A stretch of 64,000 bases of DNA from Breviolum minutum Mf 1.05b.01 (Eukaryota; Sar; Dinophyceae; Suessiales; Symbiodiniaceae), in the NCBI GenBank assembly GCA_000507305.1, contig DF239419.1, forward strand, positions 16,163 to 80,162, in the 5' to 3' direction. Of the stretch, positions 33,626-44,538 are shown one piece after another (position 1 is the first letter of the stretch; every line of letters starts with the position of its first letter). The notes beneath the pieces are model-generated. The model saw only the letters and a list, made by a program, of their open reading frames with translations, had not been told where the DNA came from and did not search any database. A program made the translations under genes and the position numbers.

Positions 33626-33964
33626 CTTCCTTGGGGAATCTTGTGACGATTGAATCCTTGAGTTTGCTTAACCCATGAGGTTGAGCAGGAAGAAGAGGAC
33701 GAGGTTGTTGGGGGGGTTCTTAACCGACTCAACCGGTTGGGGGGAAGGTTTTCACGAGGCTGCTGACGGGTCGACTCTCTAGACTAAAATTCTTCAGATC
33801 CTTCCAGCTCAGATGACCTGCATCTGGATCGTTGTTTAAAATTCGCAAAGGATGAGGGGCCAGGTCGATCACATCATGTTTTTAAATTCGAATAGTTTGC
33901 AAAGGATCAGGTTTGCAAGCATAGAGCTTTGCAATTAAGAGGAAAACATTTTTTGTTTGCAAAG

Positions 33965-34138
33965 GGTGAACCCCTTTCCTTAGATTTAACACTGGAATCT
34001 GCAACAACCATTCTATTCAATACAGACATAAATGAAATGCGTCAGCTTTTCTCGTTGTCGTTCCTAAGGAGTGAAGTTTTAGAGTGTCACTATGTATGGG
34101 TGCTTCACCATGGCCGTTATGTGCCTCATGGCCTGGAA
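33965..34138 (+). CDS. Candidate internal exon, unknown protein
   Basis: A 58-codon frame, phase 0 at both ends, bounded by TTTTTTGTTTGCAAAG and a strong donor GGCCTGGAA|GTAAGC. The peptide has a natural composition, with 'NTDINEMRQLFSLSFLRSEV' in the middle and an aromatic/His-rich C-terminal part ('YVWVLHHGRYVPHG'). No family is recognised. It may belong to the same gene as 34396-35269, with an unplaced small exon between. Confidence 0.35.
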
Positions 34139-34395
34139 GTAAGCAGACACACCAGCTCTTGGCTCACCAAAATAACACAAAAGTCTTGAAGGTAACTAGT
34201 CCCAACCTATTAGTGGTTCGAAAAAAGTTTTGTTGGTCAAAAGCCGTACTGATATATTTAGATGTTTCAACATTTTTCCGCCCATGAAAAAGGATTTGGT
34301 CCAACCACTTTCCCAAGTCCAAAAAAACGTGGCTCAGCATGGGCGATCCTAACCTAGGAATCGCCTCTTATAGAGGGATCCTAAGCTTCCCATAG

Positions 34396-35269
34396 CCGGA
34401 ATACCCCACGCCACGGATGGAAGCGACCAGGATCGGCCGATGTTTGGTGATCTTGAACTTGGACCTGATGCAGGTGCCGAAAGGGAGTTTGGAGAATGGA
34501 AGGATTGGATTCCCCCCCAGTTAGATGCGCCAAAACATTTTTGTTTTTCCCCCAAAAAGGAGCTTGGAACAAAAAACACATTGGGAGGCGCTGTTGTGGA
34601 CTTTTTTTTTGAAAAACAGTTTTTTCAAATATGAAAGATTTTTCTTGTTAAGTGGTATGATTCAAACACACTTGTTTCACCACTGTTGTGGAGATGGCCA
34701 ATGAAATGCTTTGGGTCTTGTGTCTTTTTGAGACTGTGGACTTTCAATTTGCCTGAAAAAAACGTATGGACCTTCAGCAATGAGACACAACCATGAACCA
34801 CCATGACATCTTTTAGGTAAGATCTACAAGTCCAAACTCATCTTTTTGAACGCCTCGTGCTTTGAAACAAACACAACCTTCCAATTTGCAGTCAAATCCC
34901 ATCTGCTCAGATTGATTACCAAAACATGAGTAGCGTCAAAAACATATGAATGATTCATTCAAATGGCAGGGCATTGCACTAACATCTCGAAGAATCTGTT
35001 AACTTCCCTCTCCCTGTCTCTCTGAGATTCCTAAAACCCCATGCGTTTTTCCTGTGAAACATCCCTTGTCAGGTGGCGATCATGAGCTCCTTGACGATAC
35101 GAAAAGGAAAACGTTGAGGAAGGTTGTGGAAGAAAACGTGGCAAATTTGAGACTCCAAGTTACCCTTCCCCAAAACCTAAGAGAAAACCCCAGCATTTCA
35201 GGGGTACAAATGAATGAAGAGTCTGACGAAAAATTGCGGAAAGATCAAGATCTAGAGCCTTCGGAATGA
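34396..35269 (+). CDS. Candidate two-exon gene end, acidic/charged protein
   Basis: Exon 1 (34396-34473) follows TTCCCATAG, encodes an acidic, glycine-rich stretch ('DRPMFGDLELGPDA') and ends at GCAG|GTGCCG. The intron of 599 bp ends at CCCTTGTCAG. Exon 2 (35073-35269) joins in phase and stays open for 64 residues, highly charged and probably helical ('DDTKRKTLRKVVEENVANL' then 'EESDEKLRKDQDLEPSE'), to TGA at 35267-35269. No domain is recognised. A rival frame of exon 1 also ends in phase but would leave the long charged frame of exon 2 unexplained. Confidence 0.4.
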
Positions 35270-35785
35270 TTGTGTGACTAGTTGCCTGGTGGTGTTTTGT
35301 AAAAACATGTATGGGCCGATTTTTTTTTAAATTAGGGGGGCCGCGCCCTCCCCCCCCCCAAAAAAAAACAGTTTCCGGAATTTTCATGGCATGAATTGTT
35401 TCACCATGGTAAAAAAAAGATACACACTTCTTTTAGGTGCCCCCACTAGTTAGATCCATCTTTTTCTTTCGCATGAAGCCATCTGAAGACGGGCCAAGGA
35501 TGGACGAGACTCGGCGAAGATGATGATAGTTAAGACTTGGCGTGGGAAATGACGTGGTTTAAGGAGTCAGGTGATGAGCAGAAAATCGGGATGCCCCAAA
35601 TGAGTTGAAATCTGAAAAAAGACATGTCATCCCAGCTGAAAAGAGCCGAAAAAAGAAAAAAAAGAAAATTTTTCTTGAACAAGAGAAGTGAAATCCCTAA
35701 GTCTAAGTGATTCAAAAAAAAAGTTTCTCAAAAAAAGCGTTTTTGGTAGCATTTCTTCTGTTCTGGTGGTCACCGGTTGCCTAAG
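35270..35785. other. Intergenic, homopolymer-rich
   Basis: Contains long C/A runs at 35349-35370 and T/A runs; no supported gene. Confidence 0.4.
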
Positions 35786-35893
35786 GAAGAGAGAGATGAG
35801 AATCAGCTCACTGAATGGGATGAGGTTCTTGATGATGACGAAATCGAGGCTGGTAGCATCTCCCAATCTCCCATTGAAATCTCAATAAAACAG
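35786..35893 (+). CDS. Candidate acidic exon
   Basis: Thirty-six codons, phase 0 at both ends, between GGTTGCCTAAG|G and ATAAAACAG|GTTTTG. Strongly acidic ('EERDENQLTEWDEVLDDDEI'). A - strand frame of 140 codons (36225-35803) lies across it and would read the acidic part as a serine run, so the strand is not proven; the + strand is favoured by its neighbours. Confidence 0.3.
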
Positions 35894-36258
35894 GTTTTGA
35901 TTATGTACAAATCGGCCATGATACCATACAACACCTTGAAATTCATCTTCTTTCGGTGTGGGTTTTCGACCTGATCTTTTTTTTTTGCAAAAACCTTGAC
36001 GTTCACTTCCTTGCGTAAGTGAAACCCCAACTGTAGTAGTTGATGATATAAAGAACAAAAACATGGTATATAGAGCTTCTCAGATTGAATCATTGGAGCT
36101 GATAATGATCTACAAGTTTGACTGAACGCTTTGATGCTAGCCATGATGGCTTCGGAGTGACATCCGAAGATCGTGAACTCTACATCTAGAGGATTCTCAT
36201 AATCCATGGTCCATGGAAATCCCATTTTTCAGGCACCACCTATTTTCCAAGGATTTCC

Positions 36259-38528
36259 ATGGAATTTTCCGATTCGCTTTTTTCCTGTTTGGAGGACTTG
36301 CATCGCTTGGTGAAGGAGCTTCAACCCAAGTTGAAAGCTCCGGAGGAAGTGCATTTGCAGGTCCGGGGATGGGGTGATGATCGGTTTTCACCAATGGCTT
36401 CGCAAAAATGGCCTGTTTTTTTTGGGATGGAAAGGAGCTTTTTTTTGAGAAAATGTTGTGGAATTTCAGATGAAAAAAAATGGTGAGATTTTGTGTGAAA
36501 GATGCACCTTTGAAGATGTGCGTGTTTTGCTGCTTGCTCTTTTTGATGTTTTGTTTGCAACCTCAAGTTTGAAGCCTTTTCTTGAGAGGGTCTTGTTTGT
36601 TCCAAGCTGCTGTTAGAGATATTTGCCAAGCCCCACCATGTGTGTTCTTGGGGACAAACTGGTCCAATCCGGGATGTTTCCTTCTGGTAAATGAGGTATG
36701 AATGGTATGAACCATCGTAAAGTCAGAGTTGAAACAAACACACCTCCAGTCTTGTGGGATGGAAAGCATGAATTATATATGTCTATATATACATTTTCAT
36801 GGTCAAATCATCAAAGCTAGGAATTTGCAGCATTCCCTTTCAAGACGCGAAGGGATGAATTACCTTCTTTAGAAGGACATATCAAAAATTTACATGCATC
36901 AAATCCATATCCCACAATATTCAACAACTGTTTATTTTTCATGCTTGAAATCTGCGACTTTCGCGAATCGACTCATCCAATCTCTTCCTGGGATTTTCAC
37001 CAGGAGATGCGCCTTCGAAAAGAGATGGTTGGGGACCTTGGTGAAATCTCGGTTAGATGGAAGAAAACCTCGGGCAATCTGATAGATAGATGAACGTAAC
37101 TGATTGTAATCCATAAGAAAACCAGAGATAGATAGATAGATTATCTATCTTGTGCAACTGATTGTAATCATCTATGAATGTTTGGAGGGAAAAGATAGAT
37201 AAATGATAAAACATAAGAAAACGATAGATGAATGTAACTGAATGTAGCTGAAACTTGGAAATGCACAATGTGACTTTCTTGTTTTCGTGACTCCGAAAAC
37301 AACTTCCGTTTTCTTTAAGTCTGAAGATGTGGGTTTTGACGCCACCTGCTTCACTAACCTTTTGGACACGAAGATCATTTTGAAGGAGATGAACAAGCGT
37401 CAGCTTTGAGAAAAATACGGACATGTTCTCTATTTTTATTTTATTTTTTTGTGGTCAAAGAAGGCTGCACACCGGAAAACTAAGGGGGAACTTACCCCCC
37501 ATTTTTGAGACTTTTTCGGTTGGACCTCAAAAAGTCGCTTCGCCCCTGCAACCGGAGAGGTCCAACGTCGGCCATTGATCAAGTTCAATGCGGTATTGTT
37601 CTTTGGGGAGGCGAGGTGGTTGAGCTTCACCGATGGGGGAAGGGAATGGGTCGAGCTATGTAAACTCACGGGGTTTGGATGAATTTATATACACCGAAAT
37701 TTCACACCAAGTTTGTTGCTGAAAATAGGTTGAAAAAAACCCAAAAGGACGCCCGGATGAATCTTCCAAGCATCTTTTTTTAGGGGCGGTTTGTTAAATT
37801 TCGGGGGGTGTACACTCACACAAATTGGAATGGAAAATGACGAAGGATTTCAAGATGTATTCTTTGCCCCTTTTTTGTATTGAAAATTGAAGATTTCCAT
37901 TCCCATGTTAGTTTACTGGAGGGTACCTCCCACTTTTATTTTGGTGTGGCCCTTCAACCCAGCCCCACTCAAACTAAAAAAAAACTGCGTGAGGGACCAG
38001 GTGATGGAATCGATTCAACTTGGGTTCTCTAGTTGAGGAGGAAGCCTTCCAAAGTTTTTCTTTATTTAAGTTGGTGAAATTTCTTCTAATTCGCCCCAAA
38101 GGTCAAAGGGGAAACAGTACCTGAAATCTTTTTCTTTGATCCTACAACAGGCAGGTGGCTGTTGATTTCGGATTCCACCTTAGAATCCGCTCCCCACAAC
38201 AGGGGAAAGTGAAGGTCGGGTTGTATTTTTGAGATTTCTGGTAGTCAGAGCCCCCAGTACTCGAGAATTTCTGACTGTTGGAATCTTTTAATCATAATCT
38301 ATTTGGAATACGTACCCAAATGTCCACATTTACTGTGTTTTTTTTGAAATGAAGTTGCTCAGTCGAACAACAAGCAGCCTCAAGAGCCGTTTGAACGGAT
38401 TTCGTGGTTCCTCATCTTAACCCATTGGAAGACCTATCAGGGAGCACGCTCAGCGCGCGGCTGTGGTATCGATGGAGTATGGGCGCCCCAGAGATGGGGT
38501 GATGTTATTGTTAGATGAGAAGATTTGA
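36259..38528 (+). CDS. Candidate six-exon gene, unknown protein (~175 aa)
   Basis: Six exons keep one frame: 36259-36360 (ATG start; 'EDLHRLVKELQPKLKAPEEV'; ends TTGCAG|GTCCGG), 36470-36518 (after GGAATTTCAG; ends GAAGAT|GTGCGT), 37320-37399 (after TTTTCTTTAAG), 37510-37659 (G+C-rich; 'RFAPATGEVQRRPLIKFNAV'; ends GAGCTAT|GTAAAC), 38151-38208 (after TTGATCCTACAACAG) and 38441-38528 (after CCTATCAG, stop TGA). Introns are 108-800 bp; the fourth contains an M1 MITE at 37688. Alternatives exist: a stop at 36616 would end the gene early, and a different acceptor at 38362 opens a 51-residue frame to 38518. The coherence of phases and the G+C-rich exons in AT-rich DNA support a real gene, though exact exon choice is uncertain. 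No known family. Confidence 0.4.
37078..37255. repeat. GATA repeats with tandem unit
   Basis: Several GATAGATA tracts and their complement TATCTATC, plus two or three copies of a unit containing 'taactgattgtaat' and 'cataagaaaac'. Lies inside an intron of the model above. Confidence 0.7.
37688..37815. mobile_element. MITE, family M1, inside an intron
   Basis: Begins TACACCGAAATTT and ends AAATTTCGGGGGGTGTA, an almost perfect 13-15-bp terminal inverted repeat. Lies in candidate intron 37660-38150, 28 bp after the donor. Confidence 0.65.
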
Positions 38529-39524
38529 GTTGCTGACTTGAGACTTCAATGATATCAACAGAGCAATTTTCGGTGGATTTTTCGAAAGTCTTCCCATCAA
38601 ACTCATTGAAGTTATCCGTTATCCTTGGACCGAAATCAATGAGTAGTGTAGAAATCAAAGCATGGACACACTGCATGATGTTTTGTTTTTTGTGAATTCA
38701 CAGGGATTAAACTAAACCGGAAAGTTCTTCCCACCCGACTGTACCGAGGTTGAGATGTAACGATAAAATCAAACTCTGCGTAAACAGGAACCTATTTTGA
38801 GCCTTTTGGAAAATGGGTCAATTTGGCAAAGCTGAGTTTTCAATTGAAGCAGGCCCACCTTTTTTTCACGGAGATTCCATGGTCCGAAACGGATCGATTC
38901 ACCGGTCTGTTTTGGTCATGTTTTTTTGTCTGGGTGGACTTGGCGAGTGTTTTTTAAGGGAAAAGCCGGTGATTCGAAAAGGATTTATCACTTGGGAATC
39001 TACGTGGAGAAGTTCAGTTTCAAACCATTGATGTCCCCCAACTAAGCAACAAACATCGAATAGTCAATCATCTTTGATCAAAGTCAACCTCTGCATATCC
39101 TGTAGCTAGATTTTTTTCCAGATTTTTGATAGGAAAAACATCTACTACTTCCATGGTGGTTCATCAAACCTGCAGAAAAATAACTCTGTAAATGCAACAT
39201 GATGGACAGACCGAATGAAAAACTTCAGGAAGTGCAACCAACCAGGAAGGAAGACCCTCAGATCAAAGGGGGTGGTCAAACCACAGTCTGAGTCATCACG
39301 TGAGGGTATCCAACTATGGTCATTTGGGGGGTGACCAATGATGTTGCATGCATATAATATCAATCAGTTGAAGTCTTTCAAACTCCTGAAGTACCTTTCC
39401 AAATCGAAAAGTAATCAAAAAAAGGTACCTCTCAAAAGTAAAATTGCCAAGCATTCAACAAACTCTAGTAAACCTTTAAAATCAACTTCTCTCCTTTGAA
39501 AACATCTTCTTTTCATAAGGCCTC
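38529..39524. other. Intergenic, nothing certain
   Basis: Only short frames (for example + 38813-39031) without paired splice sites. Confidence 0.35.
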
Positions 39525-40106
39525 ATGCTTTTTTTTGGGGCCAAAAACACACGTGGAAGATTTTGCTTACAAAACCAAGGCTGGTGCTCTCTGGAGCTGT
39601 CCTGGAAAGCCACGGCCAAGGTGAGAAACAAACACATCGGATGTTTTGCCAAGTGGCTTTTTTTTCCCTTTTTGGCGTGGGTAAAGGGTCCCCAATATCT
39701 CAAATAATTAAAAAAAAGTGTTTTTTTTCCCGATTTTTTTTTGACAAACTTTGTCAGTTTTTTTGTTCCACTTCAAAGATGTCTAAAGAAGAAGAAAACA
39801 GTCACGGGCAAACCATGATTTTTCAGATTTTTAAGGTTCACCTTTTGGAGGTTCTTGCCCAATTTTTTTGGGACACATTTCTTCACATTCATGAATGTTG
39901 GGGGTTTCCAACTGGTTGGCCCATGAATTTTAAGGTAAAAACACCAGGGTCACAAAAAGGGGTCAGGGAATGGCTGCTGATTTCAGTTCCAAGATGGCTG
40001 TAAGCCTATAAATTACCTTCAAGATCAAGCTGGAACTGTATCTAGCTGGTGGTTTCCCAAAGATCTTTTGGAATTTTTACCCTCAACAATTGGGGAAAAT
40101 GATTGA
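39525..40106 (+). CDS. Candidate complete three-exon gene (~130 aa)
   Basis: Exon 1 (39525-39620, 32 codons from ATG) ends at GCCAAG|GTGAGA. A 137-bp intron with a T-rich end (ACTTTGTCAG) precedes exon 2 (39758-39934, 59 codons), which contains 'KMSKEEENSHGQTMIF' and a hydrophobic part and ends TTTAAG|GTAAAA. A 52-bp intron ending CTGATTTCAG leads to exon 3 (39987-40106), with 'WWFPKDLLEFLPSTIG' before TGA. All junctions are phase 0 and all splice sites are good, making this one of the most coherent models. The protein is unrecognised and has no clear signal peptide. Other frames of exon 1 are also open and a - strand frame overlaps exon 3. Confidence 0.45.
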
Positions 40107-41142
40107 AGTGATACATAGTTTGGTTCAACCACCCACCGCCTATAGATATATCCTTGCTTCCCATAGGCATCGATTCGATCCCTGTTGTGATCCCAAGTCT
40201 TATTCGAATCCAATGGCTCCAGACACATCCCTGAGTTTATCATCGTGACAGGTGCGGAGTTGTTTTTGGATGTTTTTTTGTTCGCCAAGTTGGTTAGTGT
40301 TTTTTTTCTTCAGGATGGCTTGAAGAAAACACCACGGGAAATTATTTGTTGGAAGGGATGGCCTTGGATATTTCAGAATACTACTAAGTAGGAAACTGTT
40401 CGATTTTTGCAATCATTTTCCCTAATTTGGACCTTTACTTTGGCCGTTTCATTTTTTTGCAATTGAGGTGTTGTTGTTTATCTTGTAACCTAGAAAACCA
40501 CAACATTATTACATATTTCAGGGTGTTTGTCCAAATCACCCGTTAAAACCATACAAATCATCCATTTTTAGTACCAAACCCAGTGGAATTTTAAGGACCT
40601 GAATTTCGTTCGATTCATACACACTTCGATCCTGCAAACTTTGTCAGCTGAAAGAAACTTCAACAAAAAAAAACTCAACCAACTTCACCAAGTGAACTGA
40701 CCAGTTTGGGTGAACGTAGAGGTGTTGCGTTTTGTTTTTTTTCCGTGCAATTCCCTAATTCAAAAGGTCGAGGGCACCTGATTTTTGGTGGCCAAACCCA
40801 GCTGGGGCTTGGGAGGGGTAACGTCTCAAGTTTTCCTGCTTCCGAGTTTGGTATCAAGGTATCTTCCAAGAAAGGGGCATGACATGATTGCTGGGGTTCC
40901 GCTCCCCTTGAAAACCAACATATTTGCTGAAAATTGATGCTTGGAAGATTATTTCATTTCCTTTTGAAATGGTCGATTGGTCACCCCAAAATGATCCAAA
41001 ATGGATCTAGCGAGGGAAATGTACCCCGGGCAAAGGCCCGAAACATTTAGCTTTGGGAATTATAGTGATTTGCCCAGAAACATGACATCACCTGTTGTTG
41101 GAAATGCCCCCTTTGGTCACACTTTTCTCGCTCAGACTAAGA
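40107..41142. other. No firm gene; possible - exons
   Basis: Two - strand exon-like pieces have good signals (40869-40778 ending at AAATCAG|GTGCCC, and 40647-40599 after GTTTCTTTCAG) but do not agree in phase. A fragment of MITE-type sequence ('TTGATGCTTGGAAGATTATT') occurs at 40933-40955. Confidence 0.25.
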
Positions 41143-41652
41143 TGTGGATCTTTTCATCCCACGGAGTGAAAGGCATGCAACGGTTCCATACAAACGGGCC
41201 GTAGCAGCAGATTCGCTTTTCCCGGTTCCACCCTTGGAGCCAACGGGTGGTTCACAACTGGCAGGTCATAAGCAGCGGCAACGTGGAAACATGGGCATCA
41301 ATGGTTTCTATCAGCGATTTGACCAGGACCAACAACTTCAATCCCTAAATGTAACTTGAAATTGCTGAGCTGCACTGTCACTGATGAGTCATCTATGAAT
41401 ACTTTTTATGTGTATACACCATGTTTTGATGGCCAACTTGTGACATCAATTGCCATCGCATTATGGGGGATTACATTGTTGAGTTTCCCCAACAGCTCAG
41501 GTCTTCAATACACGTGGCCACTTTTTTTTTGGGTGCCATAAGCGATTCAACCCACTCCGGGTTTGTCACGGTGTGTGTTTTATGTTTTTTTTTTCCTTTT
41601 TCGAGGATTTCCATGGGCGTCCTGTGTATCACAAGATCATGGAAAGGTGCGG
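41143..41652 (+). CDS. Candidate two-exon segment, unknown protein
   Basis: Exon 1 (about 41143-41350) is G+C-rich, proline- and glutamine-rich ('PVPPLEPTGGSQLAGHKQRQ') and ends CTAAAT|GTAACT. Exon 2 (41606-41652) follows a long pyrimidine tract (TTTCCTTTTTCGAG|G), joins in phase as 'DFHGRPVYHKIMERC' and ends TGCGG|GTGAGA. The exon 2 signals are very good. The continuation could be the exon at 41903 in a frame that closes after 19 codons, or another exon not found. Two alternative frames of exon 1 also look protein-like. Confidence 0.35.
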
Positions 41653-41902
41653 GTGAGACTGTTGAAGTTTCGCTTGTCAGGCAAAGATGGTAGTATTTGA
41701 ACCAAAGCTATCAGAAGCAACCTTTCGAAGTGCTGTAAAAAGGTGATCTCAACGTTTCATGGAAACTTTTCGTGTAACAATGAATGAATTTCAGTGTCTT
41801 GTTATCATTCGTGAATGGCTGGTGGATGGTTCAACAAATTGAGTTGAGACAGAAAAACATCCTTCTCCATTTTTAATATAATAAGAGTTTCATAGTTATC
41901 AG

Positions 41903-42178
41903 GTGGTTCGAGGGACTCTTGTTCATGAAAAAGTATCTAAATACACACACTTCAGGGTTGTAGACAGACTATTATTCAGCTACGATGAGTTATTTCACAG
42001 CACAAAAACCAGCAATGGGCCAGTTCAGACTGAAGCTACGAAACTGAAGATCACCAATTACCTTTCAGAGTGTAGCGGGGAAAGGAGCATTTGCTTGATT
42101 CACAAGATGAGATATTCCCTGTATGACAGGAGCTCGTTGCAATGTTGTTTTTTAAGGGAGAAGTACTGTAATGAGTAA
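41903..42178 (+). CDS. Candidate terminal exon, 91 residues
   Basis: Directly after CATAGTTATCAG a phase-0 frame runs 91 codons to TAA at 42176-42178. Composition is balanced ('VSKYTHFRVVDRLLFSYDEL', later 'SGERSICLIHKMRYSLYD'). Chance frames this long do occur, but its start exactly at an acceptor is favourable. No family is recognised. A second frame would link in phase to 41606-41652. Confidence 0.35.
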   Translation: MVRGTLVHEKVSKYTHFRVVDRLLFSYDELFHSTKTSNGPVQTEATKLKITNYLSECSGERSICLIHKMRYSLYDRSSLQCCFLREKYCNE

Positions 42179-42201
42179 CCAAAAACAGCCATTCTTGGGC
42201 G

Positions 42202-42396
42202 ATGGCTCAAGATGATTGGACTCCCCAAAATGGGTTTTTCAATGGCACCTTTTTTGTAGCCACTTCAGAAGTTAAAATCAGATCTTTTTCCCTCAAATTG
42301 TTGTGGACATTTAGTGCACTAGATTCGGTAGAACTCCAAACTTCCCAAAATCCTGAGGTCTTTTTTCAATTTCAATACGACGGAGTGTTTTTGTAA
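42202..42396 (+). CDS. 64-codon ORF next to spliced-leader-like sequence
   Basis: ATG 42202 to TAA 42394-42396, starting MAQDDWTPQNGFFNG. AGCCATT (42187-42193) and TGGCTCAAG (42203-42211), the two halves of the dinoflagellate spliced-leader 3' end as I remember it, surround the start with a 9-base insertion. It could be a retroposed mRNA relic or chance. No family recognised. Confidence 0.25.
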   Translation: MAQDDWTPQNGFFNGTFFVATSEVKIRSFSLKLLWTFSALDSVELQTSQNPEVFFQFQYDGVFL

Positions 42397-42450
42397 AGAC
42401 TCTATGAATGGCTCAGAAGCCTTTCTGATATTGTCATGAACCAATCAATC

Positions 42451-42575
42451 ACTAGTGATGGTTCAGAAATTCCAAACAACCCCCTGAGATGTATTAAAAG
42501 AAATTGTAACTAATGGGATAAACTACCAACCTCAACTGGTTTTCTCGGCAGATTTCGGAACCATCAACACTATCA
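42451..42575. mobile_element. MITE, family M4
   Basis: Left end 'TGATGGTTCAGAAATTCC' pairs with right end 'GATTTCGGAACCATCA'; the right half contains the family signature 'AATGGGATAAACTACCAACC' and 'TCAACTGGTT'. Seven other copies or fragments follow downstream. Confidence 0.7.
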
Positions 42576-43771
42576 CCTGGCATCCATGTCACCAACCGTT
42601 TGCAAGGCGTCAGGTGAGAAAATCGCAGGTCACGGAGGTGCAGAATTCGACTGTGATTTGTTGATGGTTCGTTGAATAAACGAAGTTGGTTTAAAAAGGA
42701 AGCAGACTTGAAAAATGACAGCAAATGATGCTTGAAAGATTGTTTTTTTCTTCTACTTTGTTTTTAATTATTTTCTTTTGATGATATGATATTCGTTGAT
42801 ATTTTCGTATGATGGAAAGCTGTTTTGCTTGTTTGTTTTTGTTTTTTTCAAAGTAGATTGCTATATTCGTTGGATATTTTGATATTAGTTGAAATGTTCT
42901 TATGTAGGATAAGTGAAGGAAATCCGTGAATCATGTTTTTTATTGGGATATGTTGGAAGTTGCCCCCTGTTGTTTTTTTTTAAAGTAAATCCGGGTTTCT
43001 TGGTTTGTTTCCTTCGGGGGGTGGGCCCTTAGGGTTGGCCACAACCTCTTTGTGTCTTGTGTTTGTTCAGATTCAAAGTGAGTTTTTTGCCGAAAGGAAG
43101 TAAAGTTTTTTTTTGTTGGTATATGTATCTAAGGTTTTTATAGTGTTCTTATTTGATGTGAGTTTTTTTTACATATAAAAGTGTAAAACCAGAGACCTCT
43201 GACTTTTTTTTATTTGCTTTGCCCTACGTGCTCCAGACGGGCGAGCTTGAACTTAGCGCAGAGGCAAGGTTGGTGCTCGTTTGGTGTCATGGCACTGAAA
43301 TAATGGCATAGCCAAAATTAGCACCGAAACAACTCCAAGGTTTTTTCCTGTAGAAAAGCAGCGAAATTGGTGTTGCCCAAAAAAAAATCCATTGTGTAAA
43401 AAGGTGGCACTGAAAAAGATGGCCGGTATTCACTGCAGACTTAGATGAAATCGTATTCATGTAGACGTAACTTTTTAAATTTGATATTGACAGATATCTA
43501 TAACCACAGCATTGGTAGATGTTACAGCTTGCCATGTTAGACTACCACAGTTTCTATGTATTTAAAATAATCATATAGAATCATACAACTTCTGTATTCT
43601 CTTCAAGATTATCTGGGAACAACAGCACCACACTCACCCACAGGACCGGTTCATCCGTGTTTGGAAGCCACGTTCCCAAGAAGCTTTAGTGTTGTCGAGG
43701 CCCAACCGATTTTTGTCTCGGTGGAGCTGGGTGTTTTTGAATAGTGACCTATGGTTTTGTTTTTTTTTCAG
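42576..43771. other. T-rich intergenic or intronic DNA
   Basis: Abundant T runs and no supported exon until the acceptor at 43771. A short + frame near 43700 ('VEAQPIFVSVEL') may be an exon but does not match phase. Confidence 0.35.
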
Positions 43772-44173
43772 AGTTCATCAGGGTAGTGTCTCTAAAAGTA
43801 CATCATACATATTCATTGAAACAACTGTTGGGAGTATCTCTATTATTATATCAACTCTTTCACACCGAAAAAAATGCAACGTCAACTGCCAAAGTGATGC
43901 CAATTCCACGATAAAACATCAACTCGTTGCAGACATCCAAACGAAAGGTAACAAGCTTTTTTTTTGCCAACAGCCTCAGAACATATCAGCAAAAAATCTT
44001 TTGACTTCCTTAACTCCCTTTTTTACAATTTCCACATCACAAACAGTTGGTACAGGCTTTTTTCTGGTATGTTCCAGCTGTATGTAGGGCAAGATCTCCA
44101 AAATCGATGGGTCAAAACTGGCTCTGAGCAACGTGTCATCGGTCCTGTCACTGGAACCACGTTGCTCTGCTAG
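43772..44173 (+). CDS. Candidate large terminal exon with one frame break
   Basis: An excellent acceptor (GTTTTTTTTTCAG) opens a 58-codon frame. At 43957-43965 there is a run of nine T; before it the frame reads '...HQLVADIQTKGNKLFF', after it, shifted by one base, it reads 'ASEHISKKSFDFLNSLFYNF' and 'QDLQNRWVKTGSEQRVIGPV' to TAG at 44171-44173. One missing T would fuse the parts into about 130 residues; a 26-bp intron would also restore phase but is implausibly short. Sequence error or a disabled gene are both possible. No domain is recognised. Confidence 0.35.
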
Positions 44174-44255
44174 TTGAGCAAGAAAATCGCTGTTTCAGAA
44201 AAACAAATGTATGCCAAAATTAGGGGATTGATCATTTGAAATTCGACTAAGATTC

Positions 44256-44369
44256 CTACCGTTGATTCAAGAAATCCGGCTAACCACCTAGGATGTTAGA
44301 AGTATAAAGTCCTGTAAGTAGCGGGATAAACTACCAAGCTCAACCGATTTCTTCCACAAGAAGTAGTAC
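44256..44369. mobile_element. MITE, family M4
   Basis: Left part 'GTTGATTCAAGAAATCCGGC' and right part 'CGATTTCTTCCACAAGAAGT' are inverted; contains 'GGGATAAACTACCAAGCTCA'. Confidence 0.65.
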
Positions 44370-44506
44370 AGCAAGCCTCCATATTAACCCAAGACTAGCG
44401 AGATGTTTATTTTCTGACTCGGCTAGGCGCTTCCAGACAGTCTGTGAAGTGCGTGGAATCTCAGAATAGACGTGATGTTTCCCTTGCCATTGGAGTTGGA
44501 AACACC

Positions 44507-44538
<32 letters not shown>

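Noticed and set aside
35803-36225. 140-codon - strand frame
   Set aside because: It is antisense to the candidate exon at 35786-35893, and extending it upstream needs frame changes. It remains possible but the + strand models around it are better.
43948-43973. 26-bp intron between two protein-like frames
   Set aside because: Too short to be spliced; a one-base length error in the T9 run explains the frame change better.
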